This document shows, one piece after another, positions 8,171-16,435 of a stretch of 47,043 nt of DNA. Position numbers and translations under genes: made by a program. The stretch is taken from NCBI GenBank assembly GCA_905210415.1, contig CAJLWM010000009.1:1-47043 (forward strand), read 5' to 3'. Position 1 is the stretch's first letter, and every line of letters begins with the position of its first letter. Under the pieces are notes generated by a model. It worked only from the letters and a program-made list of their open reading frames with translations. It did not search any database and was not told where the DNA came from. The DNA is from an uncultured Prevotellaceae bacterium. GTDB lineage: Bacteria > Bacteroidota > Bacteroidia > Bacteroidales > Muribaculaceae.

Positions 8171-8306
8171 TTGGCAAGAGTACTGGTATTGAGGATGTTT
8201 AACTCAATGAATACTTTACTACTAAATATGTGTTACGGTAGTTCTTTTAGGCTTTTTTGAAAGCCCCCTACGATGAATTTCAGTTTTAATTTAAATAATA
8301 AATACT

Positions 8307-9728
8307 ATGAAACTAAGATTACTTTTCTCAACATCGGTGATGGTATTGTCGTTGCTGTGTTGTAATGTGATGATGTTAGCAAAAACTGGTGGTAACTGCG
8401 GCGGTGTTTCGTGTGACGATCCCTGTGTGAAATGGGAACTTGATGACAATGGCGTGCTTACCCTTACCGGCGACTGGTCGCCAAGTAACAACTATGGTGG
8501 TAAAATGGGCTACTTCAATTCTAAGATAGCTGTACCTTGGAACAAAAGTGCAATTGTGAAAATCGTAGTTAAAAATGGAGTTTCAGGAATAGGGGCAGAG
8601 GCATTTATGGACTGTGTAAACCTAAAAGAAGTGGTTTTCCAACAGACCGATAATCCACCATTAGAATTCAGTCAGGCAGTCTTTAAAGGCTGCACGTCAC
8701 TGGAAAGTTTTTCTTTCCCTGACTATGTCGTTAAGATGGGGTTTAATACTTTCGAAGGGTGTACTTCGCTGAAAACAGTTAAATTGTCTACTGGCGACAA
8801 ATCCATTAGACAAGGATTTTTTAAGGACTGTAAAAAACTGGGCCCGGAAATAATCTTGCCTGATGGTATTTTGTTCATCGGCAATTCTGCGTTTGAAAAC
8901 TGCACAGCACTGAATACTGTAGTAATTAATGACAATTGCAAAACTGTGGCAGTGCATGCATTCAGATGGTGCGTCAATCTCAACAAGATTACTATCGGGA
9001 AATCGGTGAAAGAATTTGGCGAAGCCGCATTTTTCTCTGCCGGAAGTGGAATAGAACGCCATGTGATTATTCGAGATATGGCTACATACTGCCAGGCCAA
9101 TTTTGCAACCTCTAATGTTTCTGGCTATTGGCAAGCCTCTTCGCCGATATGTTATAACAACACAAACCTTTATATTGGTGATATAAACCACCCAGTAACG
9201 CACCTCGACATTCCGGAGGGCGTGACAGAGATCAAAACGGAACATTTCATATATCTATGCAATCTCAATTCGATTACGATACCCACCACTATGCGTAGTC
9301 TTGGTGGCAGAACATTCCGTTGCGGCAATAATGTCTGGGATTTTATTGAGTGTTGGGCTGCAACACCTCCAGATGTTGAGGATAGTGGATTCGTGTCAAT
9401 ATCCTCGTATAATAACACCAAACTATATGTCCCAAAGGGTTCTTTGTCAAAATACAAATCGCATAAGATTTGGGGCCAATTCAAGAGTATAGAGGAGAAA
9501 GATATCACTGAGGGCGTTGAAATTATCGATAAGGAAGATCCAATCAAGGTATACGTTGATGGCGGTCAAATAATCGTGGACGGCGCCGATGAAGGCACTG
9601 CGATGCAGGTGTATTCGCTTGATGGTAAGTGTGTTTACGGCGGAGCGGTGGAGGCGGTCAACGCTCCATCGGCAGGCGTGTATATCGTGCGCGTGGCTGG
9701 CAAAGCCATCAAGGTGATGGTTAAGTAG
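8307..9728 (+). CDS. Secreted leucine-rich-repeat (BspA-like) protein with C-terminal sorting-like domain
   Basis: This 473-residue protein has an N-terminal signal peptide (about 1-25, MKLRLLFSTSVMVLSLLCC). Several BspA/TpLRR (LRR_5) repeats of about 23 residues follow, with recurring blocks such as AFMDCVNLKEVVF, VFKGCTSLESFSF, TFEGCTSLKTVKL and AFENCTALNTVVI. The last 80 residues (VYVDGGQIIVDGA, MQVYSLDGKCVY, GVYIVRV) resemble the type A C-terminal domain used for type IX secretion sorting in Bacteroidota, ending in a basic residue. Such proteins usually act at the cell surface in adhesion or protein binding; no partner is evident. It is a single-gene unit between its own promoter and a bidirectional terminator. 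Its stop codon is TAG. Confidence 0.85.
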   Translation: MKLRLLFSTSVMVLSLLCCNVMMLAKTGGNCGGVSCDDPCVKWELDDNGVLTLTGDWSPSNNYGGKMGYFNSKIAVPWNKSAIVKIVVKNGVSGIGAEAFMDCVNLKEVVFQQTDNPPLEFSQAVFKGCTSLESFSFPDYVVKMGFNTFEGCTSLKTVKLSTGDKSIRQGFFKDCKKLGPEIILPDGILFIGNSAFENCTALNTVVINDNCKTVAVHAFRWCVNLNKITIGKSVKEFGEAAFFSAGSGIERHVIIRDMATYCQANFATSNVSGYWQASSPICYNNTNLYIGDINHPVTHLDIPEGVTEIKTEHFIYLCNLNSITIPTTMRSLGGRTFRCGNNVWDFIECWAATPPDVEDSGFVSISSYNNTKLYVPKGSLSKYKSHKIWGQFKSIEEKDITEGVEIIDKEDPIKVYVDGGQIIVDGADEGTAMQVYSLDGKCVYGGAVEAVNAPSAGVYIVRVAGKAIKVMVK

Positions 9729-9791
9729 CCTATGGTTGCATATCGTGGGGGCGAGTGCTCTGAAGTAAGTCCAGAATGGGAGAACGAAAAA

Positions 9792-9824
9792 CAATCGGCA
9801 GCTGAATCTCTCAGTTGCCGATTG
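9792..9824. terminator. Bidirectional terminator between LRR gene and CNNM gene
   Basis: A 14-bp stem (CAATCGGCAGCTGA paired with TCAGTTGCCGATTG, one mismatch or wobble) with a 5-nt loop lies between two convergent genes. A run of A lies before it and TTGGTTT after it, so it can serve both strands. Confidence 0.8.
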
Positions 9825-9853
9825 TTGGTTTATAGTGATGGGGTATGCTTAAG

Positions 9854-10909
9854 TTACTTTTGTTTGCTTTGCGTAAGTGAGTCTTTCTCTTGCCTCATTT
9901 TGCGGGATTTCTCTTTGGCCAAAACTTGCATGTCTACAGCCACATCGTCTTCGTCCACGATTTCTACTCCGGTCATTGTCTCAATAACATCTTCCATAGT
10001 GACTACACCACGCAGGCAATCATATTCATCTACAATGATTGAGATATGTTCGCGCTGTTGCAGCATCTTTTCCCATATCTGGTAGAGCGATTCGTCTTCT
10101 TTGAAAGATAAAATAGGTCGCATTAGTTCGGAGAGCCTTGTTTGGAATTTGTCGTCGGATAGAGCCTTGAGCACCACATCCTTAAGAACATATCCAGTGA
10201 TGTATTCTTTGTTTTTGTCGTATACTGGTATGCGAGAAAAATTCCATTCCTGCTGTTCGTAAAACTCCTTGATAGTAAGGTGCATATTGGCCGATTGCAC
10301 CACTATGGATGGTGTCATCACCTCTCTGGCTTTCACCTTGGCAAGATGGATGCAGCTTTTGATAATTTTGCTTTCCGATTCGCGGAAAATTCCTTCTGTG
10401 GTGCCTACATCTACCATTGCCGACACTTCGTCGCGGCTTATGGAGATTTGATGTTGCTTTGGGGTGAAAACTTTTGTGATGAGTTCTGAGAGCAGCACCA
10501 GAGGGTAGGTGATGAAAATAAGCACTCTGATAATCTTGGTTGCCGACATGGCAAGCGTGCGCCAGTAGGATGCACCGATTGTCTTAGGGATAATCTCAGA
10601 TAGCACTAATATCAGCAGTGTGAGAATTGCCGAGATAATCCCGAAGTATTGTTCTCCGAAGAGTTTAATGGATTCTGCGCCAACACCGGCAGAGCCGATG
10701 GTGTGGGCTATGGTGTTGAGTGAAAGTATGGCGCCTACCGGACGGTCGACGTTGTTTTTATATTGTTTCATCAACGTGGCAGTTTTGTTGCCTTGGTTCT
10801 CCTTCATCGAGATAAACGACATAGGAGTGGAAAGAAGTACCGCCTCAAGGACGGAGCATAAAAATGACAGTGCCAGTGCACCTAAAAAATATAATATTAT
10901 TAAGCCCAT
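9854..10909 (-). CDS. CNNM/HlyC-CorC family membrane protein with CBS pair
   Basis: This protein (about 351 residues from the ATG at 10909) has an N-terminal CNNM (DUF21) membrane domain of about four hydrophobic segments, including LVLSEIIPKTIGASYW, the conserved family signature. Two CBS domains follow (about 190-310), with VMTPSIVV, FSRIPVYDKNKEYITGYVLKD and ISIIVDEYDCLRGVVTMEDVIETMTG. The usual C-terminal CorC/HlyC transporter-associated domain is missing: after the CBS pair only a charged tail remains. Relatives act in magnesium or sodium transport or in ion homeostasis. The open frame extends upstream to a GTG at 10960, but the ATG places the first membrane segment as in homologues. Confidence 0.88.
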   Translation of the reverse strand: MGLIILYFLGALALSFLCSVLEAVLLSTPMSFISMKENQGNKTATLMKQYKNNVDRPVGAILSLNTIAHTIGSAGVGAESIKLFGEQYFGIISAILTLLILVLSEIIPKTIGASYWRTLAMSATKIIRVLIFITYPLVLLSELITKVFTPKQHQISISRDEVSAMVDVGTTEGIFRESESKIIKSCIHLAKVKAREVMTPSIVVQSANMHLTIKEFYEQQEWNFSRIPVYDKNKEYITGYVLKDVVLKALSDDKFQTRLSELMRPILSFKEDESLYQIWEKMLQQREHISIIVDEYDCLRGVVTMEDVIETMTGVEIVDEDDVAVDMQVLAKEKSRKMRQEKDSLTQSKQK

Positions 10910-11035
10910 TAAATATAAAATTGAAATTTCAACCTGCGTTTTCTCACCATGGTAGAACACGGGGTCTCTGCTCGCATGGGTTTACGAAAACGCAAGGTAG
11001 ATATGTTGTCAGTCACGGTGAAAAGACATCATAAT

Positions 11036-11413
11036 CTAAATACGAAGATTTCGTTGATAGATGTAATGGGGCTCATTGCATCGGGTTGTTGTGGCTCGAT
11101 ATGAGTGTGAATTGATGGTGAAGCACATCTTTGAGAATGTGCGGCGGATGCTTTTTGTGATATCTGCTCCGCTGATGTGTCGAGTTTTCTGTATTCTTGC
11201 AGAAGCGGAGGCCTGAGAATCTTGATCTTGTAAAATGTCGAAAACCACTTGACCATCTGTATCATCGTCAGCGACGATGATAGATGATGTTGTGAGATTA
11301 GCTACAGAATCCTCGTTCTCGTGGATGTCTGTTATATGGTTTGTTTGGCATATAAGTGCTGTTGTGATAGCAATTATAGCCAAAACAAGCGATATGTATA
11401 TTCTTCTAATCAT
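11036..11413 (-). CDS. Hypothetical small protein with N-terminal membrane/signal segment
   Basis: A 125-residue open frame not recognised from any family. Residues 1-23 (MIRRIYISLVLAIIAITTALICQ) form a basic-then-hydrophobic signal or anchor; the remainder is polar, with an acidic middle (ADDDTDGQVVFDI) and a Ser/Thr/Arg-rich tail lacking hydrophobic core character. A TATCTTTG promoter box at 11424-11431 is only 10 nt upstream of the ATG, implying an almost leaderless transcript. It fills an otherwise empty gap between the CNNM gene and the VOC gene. It could be a real secreted small protein or a chance frame. Confidence 0.4.
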   Translation of the reverse strand: MIRRIYISLVLAIIAITTALICQTNHITDIHENEDSVANLTTSSIIVADDDTDGQVVFDILQDQDSQASASARIQKTRHISGADITKSIRRTFSKMCFTINSHSYRATTTRCNEPHYIYQRNLRI

Positions 11414-11423
11414 TCTTATGATA

Positions 11424-11431
11424 CAAAGATA
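11424..11431 (-). promoter_or_regulatory. TATCTTTG box just upstream of small hypothetical gene
   Basis: A perfect TAnnTTTG match on the minus strand, 10 nt before the ATG at 11413. No clear -33 box is visible. If used, transcription would start within about 5 nt of the start codon. Confidence 0.4.
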
Positions 11432-11515
11432 TTGATTTTGTAATCGTTTGAAAATTAAGATTCGCTTGTTTTACGATATTTTCTTATTTTTTAAGAAACG
11501 TATATAAGGTGTTTA

Positions 11516-11902
11516 CTACTTTTCGTAGAGTTCTAAGGGCAGAGCGTCGGGGTCGCTGAAGAACACGAAGCGTTTGCCAGTGTATTCGTCGGTACGGATG
11601 GGCTCGTGGACGATGTTTTTATCGTCGAGAAACTGAGCGGCAGCGTCAATGTCGTCTACCTCAAAGGCGAGATGGCGTAGTCCGGCTGCTTCGGGATAAG
11701 ATTGGCGAGCAGGAGGGTTGGGAAAGGAAAATAACTCCACAACATAGTTGTCGTCAAGCCAGCAGTCGGCCTTCCAAGAGTCGCGGTTCTTGCGGTAGTG
11801 CTCGCTCTTGATTTCCAAGCCGAGCACATCGGTGTAGAATTGCTTCGAACGCTCATAATCGGAGCAAATCACAGCCACATGGTGAATTTTGTTGAGTTTC
11901 AT
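11516..11902 (-). CDS. VOC family protein (glyoxalase I-like, YaeR type)
   Basis: This 128-residue vicinal-oxygen-chelate protein begins MKLNKIHHVAVICSDYERSKQFY, with a metal-ligand His in IHHVAV. It contains a second pair in LRHLAFEVDDIDAA and FVFFSDPDALPLELYE, the ending typical of YaeR/GloA2-like proteins. The enzymatic activity of this subgroup is not established from sequence. I chose the ATG at 11902 because the fold begins directly after it; an in-frame ATG at 11938 would add 12 residues not seen in relatives. It lies 76 bp after the phosphohexomutase gene. Confidence 0.9.
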   Translation of the reverse strand: MKLNKIHHVAVICSDYERSKQFYTDVLGLEIKSEHYRKNRDSWKADCWLDDNYVVELFSFPNPPARQSYPEAAGLRHLAFEVDDIDAAAQFLDDKNIVHEPIRTDEYTGKRFVFFSDPDALPLELYEK

Positions 11903-11978
11903 AACTGTAAAATGACTGCATCCGAGGTGTGGAGACACGGGATGCAGTCGAAAAAAAATGAATTCTTATTGTTTGCTA

Positions 11979-13448
11979 TCAGATTAGACCGAGCGATTTC
12001 AGTTTGCCTTCAATCACTGCCACACCACCGTCCACGTTGCTCTCAATGTTGAGAGGCATCACAGGATCGTGCAGCGACATGCGCAGTAGCCACCAACCGT
12101 CTTCGTCGGCATTGCCGCAGCTCACGCGCAGACCCTCGTAGTTTGGTTCAACGATGCTCCATCCTGGCACTTCGGCAGCTTTAGCCTTCATGTCGTTGAG
12201 CACCTTGGCTCCGTAAGCCTTAAAGTCGGGGTCGGTGAGTTTGATTCTTATCTCCTTGCTTTCTTTTGGTTGCTTGAGCGTTGAGATGATTTCGTGCATG
12301 CTCTTGCCTTGTTTGAAGAGTTTTGCTGCGTGTATAATGAGTTTTGCGGCAAGGTAAGCGCCGTCGTCGAGGAAATAGTTTTCGCGCAAGGCAGCGTGGC
12401 CCGATGTCTCAATAGCCAACCAGCATTCTTCTCCAGCCTCATTTAGGCGCAGCCCCTCGTTGATAACATTCTTGTAGCCGCGGCGGAAGCGGTGGTGCTT
12501 GCCTCCCTTTTCGCTGATAAACTCAGTCAAACCATCGGAAGTGACAGAGTCGGTGACAATGGTGCTTGCAGGGTGCTCTTCAAGAATCACCGATGCGATG
12601 AGCGCGATGAGCGCGTTGCGGTTGATTGGTTCGCCTTTCTTGCCGATGATTGCCGAGCGGTCAACGTCGGTGTCGAAAATCACGCCAAGGTCAGCATTGC
12701 TGCTTTCCACTGCTTTGCACACCGAAGCCATGGCTGCTTTATCCTCAGGGTTAGGAATATGGTTAGGAAAATGTCCGTCGGGGGTGAGAAACTGGCTGCC
12801 CTCGGTGTTAGCGCCGAGCGAACTAAGGATTTTTTCGAAAAATCCGCCGTTGCCGTTTCCTGCGTCAACGATGATGTGCATGCCCTGAAGCGGATGAGCA
12901 TAGTCGTCGGCATTCACGCCCTCGCAGATGTAGTCGGCAATGTGGCGCGAATAGATTGCCATAAAATCGAGTGCTGTGTTGCTGCCTTGAGTGCCAGAAT
13001 ATGCATAATCGCCACTCTCGGCGATAGCCAAGATTGTGGCGATGTCCTTGCTGTCGAGTCCGCCCTTAGGTGTGAAGAATTTCAGACCGTTGCGGTTGAA
13101 AGGAAGGTGGCTTGCGGTGACCATAACCGAAGCTGTAGCCTTTGTTTGCTCGTTGATGGTGGTCATAAACATTGCTGGGGTAGATGCAAGACCGCAATCC
13201 ACAACGTTTGCGCCTACCTCCACAGCGCCCTTTACAAAGGCAGCCTTGATGTCGTTGCCCGAAAGGCGGCAATCAGTACCCACTGCGATAGTTGGTGTGC
13301 CTACGCCAGAGGTTTTTCTGAGCCAAGCCACAAAAGCCTTAGCGATAGTCTCAATCACAGCAGGAGTGAGGTTGACGTGTTCGCCTTCAATGCCTTCAAG
13401 GGCAACACCACGTATATCAGAACCGTTCTGTAGTTTTTTCCAATTCAT
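11979..13448 (-). CDS. Phosphohexomutase (phosphoglucomutase/phosphomannomutase family)
   Basis: This 489-residue alpha-D-phosphohexomutase interconverts hexose 1- and 6-phosphates in the cytosol. Active-site serine loop: TASHLPFNRNGLKF (the more common TASHNP is replaced by TASHLP, as in a PMM-like subgroup that includes plant proteins). Metal loop: DTDVDRSAI. Sugar-recognition loop: ETSGHAAL. Phosphate-binding loop near the C-terminus: SCGNADEDGWWLLRMS. It could channel mannose 1-phosphate made by the GH130 enzyme into glycolysis, though the two are about 15 kb apart. A good promoter lies upstream. Confidence 0.93.
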   Translation of the reverse strand: MNWKKLQNGSDIRGVALEGIEGEHVNLTPAVIETIAKAFVAWLRKTSGVGTPTIAVGTDCRLSGNDIKAAFVKGAVEVGANVVDCGLASTPAMFMTTINEQTKATASVMVTASHLPFNRNGLKFFTPKGGLDSKDIATILAIAESGDYAYSGTQGSNTALDFMAIYSRHIADYICEGVNADDYAHPLQGMHIIVDAGNGNGGFFEKILSSLGANTEGSQFLTPDGHFPNHIPNPEDKAAMASVCKAVESSNADLGVIFDTDVDRSAIIGKKGEPINRNALIALIASVILEEHPASTIVTDSVTSDGLTEFISEKGGKHHRFRRGYKNVINEGLRLNEAGEECWLAIETSGHAALRENYFLDDGAYLAAKLIIHAAKLFKQGKSMHEIISTLKQPKESKEIRIKLTDPDFKAYGAKVLNDMKAKAAEVPGWSIVEPNYEGLRVSCGNADEDGWWLLRMSLHDPVMPLNIESNVDGGVAVIEGKLKSLGLI

Positions 13449-13476
13449 AGTTTTATAGTTAGAGTTTATTTTGCGA

Positions 13477-13507
13477 CAAACTTATATAATATTTTTCAAA
13501 TGCCAAA
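13477..13507 (-). promoter_or_regulatory. Promoter of phosphohexomutase gene (TTTG-N19-TAAGTTTG)
   Basis: On the minus strand TTTG (13504-13507) and TAAGTTTG (13477-13484) are separated by 19 nt, matching the Bacteroidota -33/-7 arrangement. The predicted leader is about 25 nt. Confidence 0.65.
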
Positions 13508-13562
13508 CTAAAACGATGAAAAGCCGCCATAAATGTCGCTAAGGCTGTTTTTTGTAGATGCC

Positions 13563-14081
13563 TTATGTTGATTTCTCAAGATTTAATAGTGCTTGTTTAG
13601 CTTGCAGACCTCCGGCAAATCCCGTAAGGGAATGGTTGCTGCCTACTACGCGGTGGCAGGGAATGAGGATGCTGATGCCGTTTGCTCCGATGGCTCCAGC
13701 CACGGCTCTTATGCTTTGCGGTTTGCCGATGCTTGTGGCGATTTCCTTGTAGCTCCGGGTTTCGCCGTATGGAATGCTGAGCAATGCGTTCCACACTTGC
13801 TGCTGGAAGTCGGTTCCCACGGTGCGCAGCGGTATGTCGAACACTCGGCGTGTGCCTGCGAAATACTCGTCGAGCTGCCTCTTTGCCTCCTCTAAGATGG
13901 CGTTGGTTTCAGCCTTGAAATCAGCGTTGATGTATCGAGCAAGTCGGCGTTTGTTGCGCTCGGCGCAAGGCATCCCGCTCCAATCGCATAGGCACAATTC
14001 ATCGCCCACCGATGCCAAGACAATCTCTCCGCATGGCGAATAGTAGGGCTGAATATGAATAGTCGGCTTGGTATTGCTCAT
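13563..14081 (-). CDS. ogt: Methylated-DNA-[protein]-cysteine S-methyltransferase
   Basis: This 172-residue suicide repair protein transfers the alkyl group from O6-alkylguanine to its own cysteine. The active-site motif is IPCHRVVGSNHSLTGFAGGL, with the preceding helix-turn-helix region YGETRSYKEIATSIGKPQSIRAV. The N-terminal RNase H-like domain of Ogt/Ada-C proteins is present, so the length is normal. It overlaps the yaaA stop codon region by 4 bp (ATGA), showing translational coupling in a damage-response operon. Confidence 0.95.
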   Translation of the reverse strand: MSNTKPTIHIQPYYSPCGEIVLASVGDELCLCDWSGMPCAERNKRRLARYINADFKAETNAILEEAKRQLDEYFAGTRRVFDIPLRTVGTDFQQQVWNALLSIPYGETRSYKEIATSIGKPQSIRAVAGAIGANGISILIPCHRVVGSNHSLTGFAGGLQAKQALLNLEKST

Positions 14082-14839
14082 TGTTGCTCTCTTACGAAGT
14101 GGGGGAATGTAGGTTCGCCTAATTGTGGCGCGTATTCAAACCCCTCGTGGCTGAAGGTGTTCAGTCCCTCGGGCGTTAGAATCTGGTTGTTAAGAATAAA
14201 CCTCACCATAGCGCCACGACAAGACTTTGCCCATACGGCTTGCATCTTCAATTTGCCGTTGTTTTGGCGCACATAGAAAAGGGGTTGGATTACCGTCACC
14301 TCGTTGCACACCCTTTTCCAATCGAAAAGATGTTCGTATTCCGCTGTAGAGAGGTGTATAAGAATGCCATCGTCGGCTTTCACGCTATCGATAAGCACAT
14401 CGGTGAGATTGTCGCGCCAAAATTGATTGATGGGTTTGTCGTTGGTCGCTTCGAGTGTTACGGTGTGCTCCATGCGATAGGGCACGATGCCGTCCATGGG
14501 GCGCAGTAAGCCGTAGAGGAAGCACGTTATCCACAGGTGCTTTTGTGCATAGAGGAGAGTGGCGTCGCTTAGGGTGTTTGCTTGAAGATGCTTGTAAGCT
14601 TGACCGTTGTAGGCAAGTATCGCTGGTAGTTTGTCGGCGATTGCGAAGTCGCGATAGCGTTTCCAGTTGTCAGCGGCGATGTTGTGGCTGCAACCAAGTT
14701 GTTGAGCCAAGTCTGCCACATCCATTCTCGCCATTTCGGCAGCCAGAGAGTTGGCAACAGATTGAAAAAGAGGTGTGGAAATAGGCTTACGTTCAGCCTT
14801 GTCGTACATTATTTTGGCATTTGCTAATAGTATCTGCAT
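14078..14839 (-). CDS. yaaA: Peroxide stress protein YaaA
   Basis: This 253-residue YaaA/DUF328 protein has characteristic blocks MQILLANAKIM, FLYGLLRPMDGIVPYRMEH and IHLSTAEYEHLFDW, and a C-terminal MQAVWAKSCRGAMVRFIL, GFEYAPQLGEPTFPHFVR. In E. coli YaaA lowers free intracellular iron under peroxide stress and protects DNA and proteins from Fenton damage. It lies 21 bp after the HD-MsrA gene and overlaps ogt, which fits a common oxidative and alkylation damage operon. Confidence 0.94.
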   Translation of the reverse strand: MQILLANAKIMYDKAERKPISTPLFQSVANSLAAEMARMDVADLAQQLGCSHNIAADNWKRYRDFAIADKLPAILAYNGQAYKHLQANTLSDATLLYAQKHLWITCFLYGLLRPMDGIVPYRMEHTVTLEATNDKPINQFWRDNLTDVLIDSVKADDGILIHLSTAEYEHLFDWKRVCNEVTVIQPLFYVRQNNGKLKMQAVWAKSCRGAMVRFILNNQILTPEGLNTFSHEGFEYAPQLGEPTFPHFVREQQ

Positions 14840-14860
14840 AATTCTTTCCCGAATTGGATG

Positions 14861-15799
14861 TTAAAACTTCTTTGTTCTCAAGTGGCAATATGGCTCGCCG
14901 CCGGTCTTTTCGTAGTAACGTTGGTGATATGCTTCGCCAATGTAGAATGGCTCTTCGGGCAGCAGCAAGGTGTTCACCACATATCCTTTGTCGCGAAGTG
15001 TTTGCATCACGCCTTCTGCGATGGTTTTTTGCGCATCATTGCGGTAGAATAGGCAACTGCGATATTGCGGTCCGAGGTCAGGCCCAACGCCGTCGGTTTG
15101 GGCTGGGTCGTGAATCTCGAAGAATAGTTTGCAGAGGTCTTCGTAGGAGACTTGCTCAGGGTCGAATTCTACAATCACAGCCTCTACATGGTGCGTTTTG
15201 TGGTTGCGCACATCGGTATACGAAGGAAAAGCCTCGTTGCCTCCGGTGTAGCCAACCAAGGTGTTGAGCACGCCTGGTTGTTTCTGAAACTGGTGTTGCG
15301 TGCCCCAGAAACAGCCACAGGCAAATATGCCCACCTCGATAGCCTTGTCGGCTGGCGCATGGTAGATGTCAACCTTAGAACTTTCGTCGATGGCCGCCTT
15401 CACCATTTTCAGCGCTTTGCCATGCTTCGCTTGCAATTCGGGATAGGCTTTTCCGCGGGAATAGTTGTGCTGTAGGTCGTTGTATTTCACCTGAAGCGCG
15501 ATGGGGTTGCACGAATCAATGATGTTTTGAACATAGTCGAAATAGTCAGTGCCCTTGTCGTGTGTGAGCAGGCGAAGAGCATTCACCACACCAACGGGAA
15601 TGCCTTCGCGTAGCAGATCGTCAAAGGTGTAGTTGGTGTCTTCGACTACGTCGTGCAGGATGCCTGTGGCCTTCTCTTCGTCGGTGTGTCCCATCAATCC
15701 CACCGTGAGCGGATGGAGGATTACGGGATTGCCGTCGCGGTCGAGTTGCCCTTCGTGAGCCTTTGTGGCTATACGCAGTGCTAAGTCTATGGTGTTCAT
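14861..15799 (-). CDS. msrA: Fusion: HD-domain (SpoT/MESH1-like) + peptide-methionine (S)-S-oxide reductase MsrA
   Basis: This 312-residue protein joins two known modules. Residues 1-135 are an HD phosphohydrolase of the SpoT/MESH1 type: AHEGQLDRDGNPVILHPLTV, GILHDVVEDTNYTFDDLL with His49-Asp50 and Glu53-Asp54, and VKYNDLQHN, the counterpart of the VKLADRLHN motif. Residues 155-312 are MsrA: GCFWG with catalytic Cys163, GYTGG, HHVEAVIVEFDPE, DPAQTDGVGPDLGPQYRS, YHQRYYEK and Cys305 as probable resolving cysteine. MsrA repairs oxidised methionine; the HD part may hydrolyse (p)ppGpp or NADPH, as MESH1 does. There is no stop or frameshift between the modules. The gene overlaps the flavin reductase gene by 4 bp. 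Confidence 0.92.
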   Translation of the reverse strand: MNTIDLALRIATKAHEGQLDRDGNPVILHPLTVGLMGHTDEEKATGILHDVVEDTNYTFDDLLREGIPVGVVNALRLLTHDKGTDYFDYVQNIIDSCNPIALQVKYNDLQHNYSRGKAYPELQAKHGKALKMVKAAIDESSKVDIYHAPADKAIEVGIFACGCFWGTQHQFQKQPGVLNTLVGYTGGNEAFPSYTDVRNHKTHHVEAVIVEFDPEQVSYEDLCKLFFEIHDPAQTDGVGPDLGPQYRSCLFYRNDAQKTIAEGVMQTLRDKGYVVNTLLLPEEPFYIGEAYHQRYYEKTGGEPYCHLRTKKF

Positions 15800-16368
15800 T
15801 TCAGAGCCTTGCCGTCGGAGAATGCGTTGCCCACTCTGTTGCCCAGCTGTATGTAGCCGTGGTGAATTGGATCGTAGACGATTAGGTCCATCTTCGTGAG
15901 GTCGGGATTTCCGTCTTCTGCCAAATATTTTTCATCAGCAAGAATGTTTACGATTTCGGCAACGAGATAGTAACCAGTTTCGCTCTCGTCGTATTTCTCC
16001 TTGATGCGGCATTCGAGGGTCAGTGGAAAATCAGTGAATACAGGGGCGTTAACCTTTGTGGCCTTCTTGATGGTCCAGCCGGTTTTCTCCATTTTCTTAG
16101 GGTCGTTCTTTGCTGAGACTATGCCCACGAAGTCAGATGCCACCATGGTTTGCTTGGTGGCAAATGCAACGGTGAACTCGCCACCGTGCTTCAGATTATC
16201 GGTCGTGGCGTGAGAGCCCATTGAGATTATTATCTCATTAGCGTCCCATTGTCCGCCCCAAGCGGCATTCATGGCGTTGGCTTCGCCCTTTTCGTTATAT
16301 GTGCCAATGATGAGCACTGGCATTGGTACCATCCATGGTTTTGGTGCAAAACTTTTCATATTCTTCAT
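15796..16368 (-). CDS. Flavin reductase family protein (FMN-binding split barrel)
   Basis: This 190-residue protein begins MKNMKSFAPKPWMVPMPVLIIGTY and contains NAMNAAWGGQWD, GSHATTDNLKHGGEFTVAF and a VGIVSAKNDPKKMEKTGW segment, features of the split-barrel flavin reductase family. It probably binds FMN and passes electrons from NAD(P)H to flavin or another acceptor. It is the first gene of the operon flavin reductase/HD-MsrA/yaaA/ogt and overlaps the next by 4 bp (ATGA). A second in-frame ATG three codons downstream (MKSFAP) is an equally good start. Confidence 0.88.
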   Translation of the reverse strand: MKNMKSFAPKPWMVPMPVLIIGTYNEKGEANAMNAAWGGQWDANEIIISMGSHATTDNLKHGGEFTVAFATKQTMVASDFVGIVSAKNDPKKMEKTGWTIKKATKVNAPVFTDFPLTLECRIKEKYDESETGYYLVAEIVNILADEKYLAEDGNPDLTKMDLIVYDPIHHGYIQLGNRVGNAFSDGKALK

Positions 16369-16435
16369 TGCTTTTATGTTATTGTCAATTTGTTTTTGTG
16401 TTTTGATTCAGCGATACGTGTGCCATATCGGGGCA

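Noticed and set aside
8239..8272. Possible riboswitch in the leader of the LRR gene (hairpin GGCTTT/AAAGCC with flanking GTAG/CTAC)
   Set aside because: It does not fit any riboswitch consensus I know and the downstream product is a surface protein; a small leader hairpin is all that can be supported.
12492..13433. 313-codon plus-strand frame over the phosphohexomutase gene
   Set aside because: It is antisense to a full-length enzyme with all active-site loops; composition (Cys/His/Val-rich) is that of a shadow frame.
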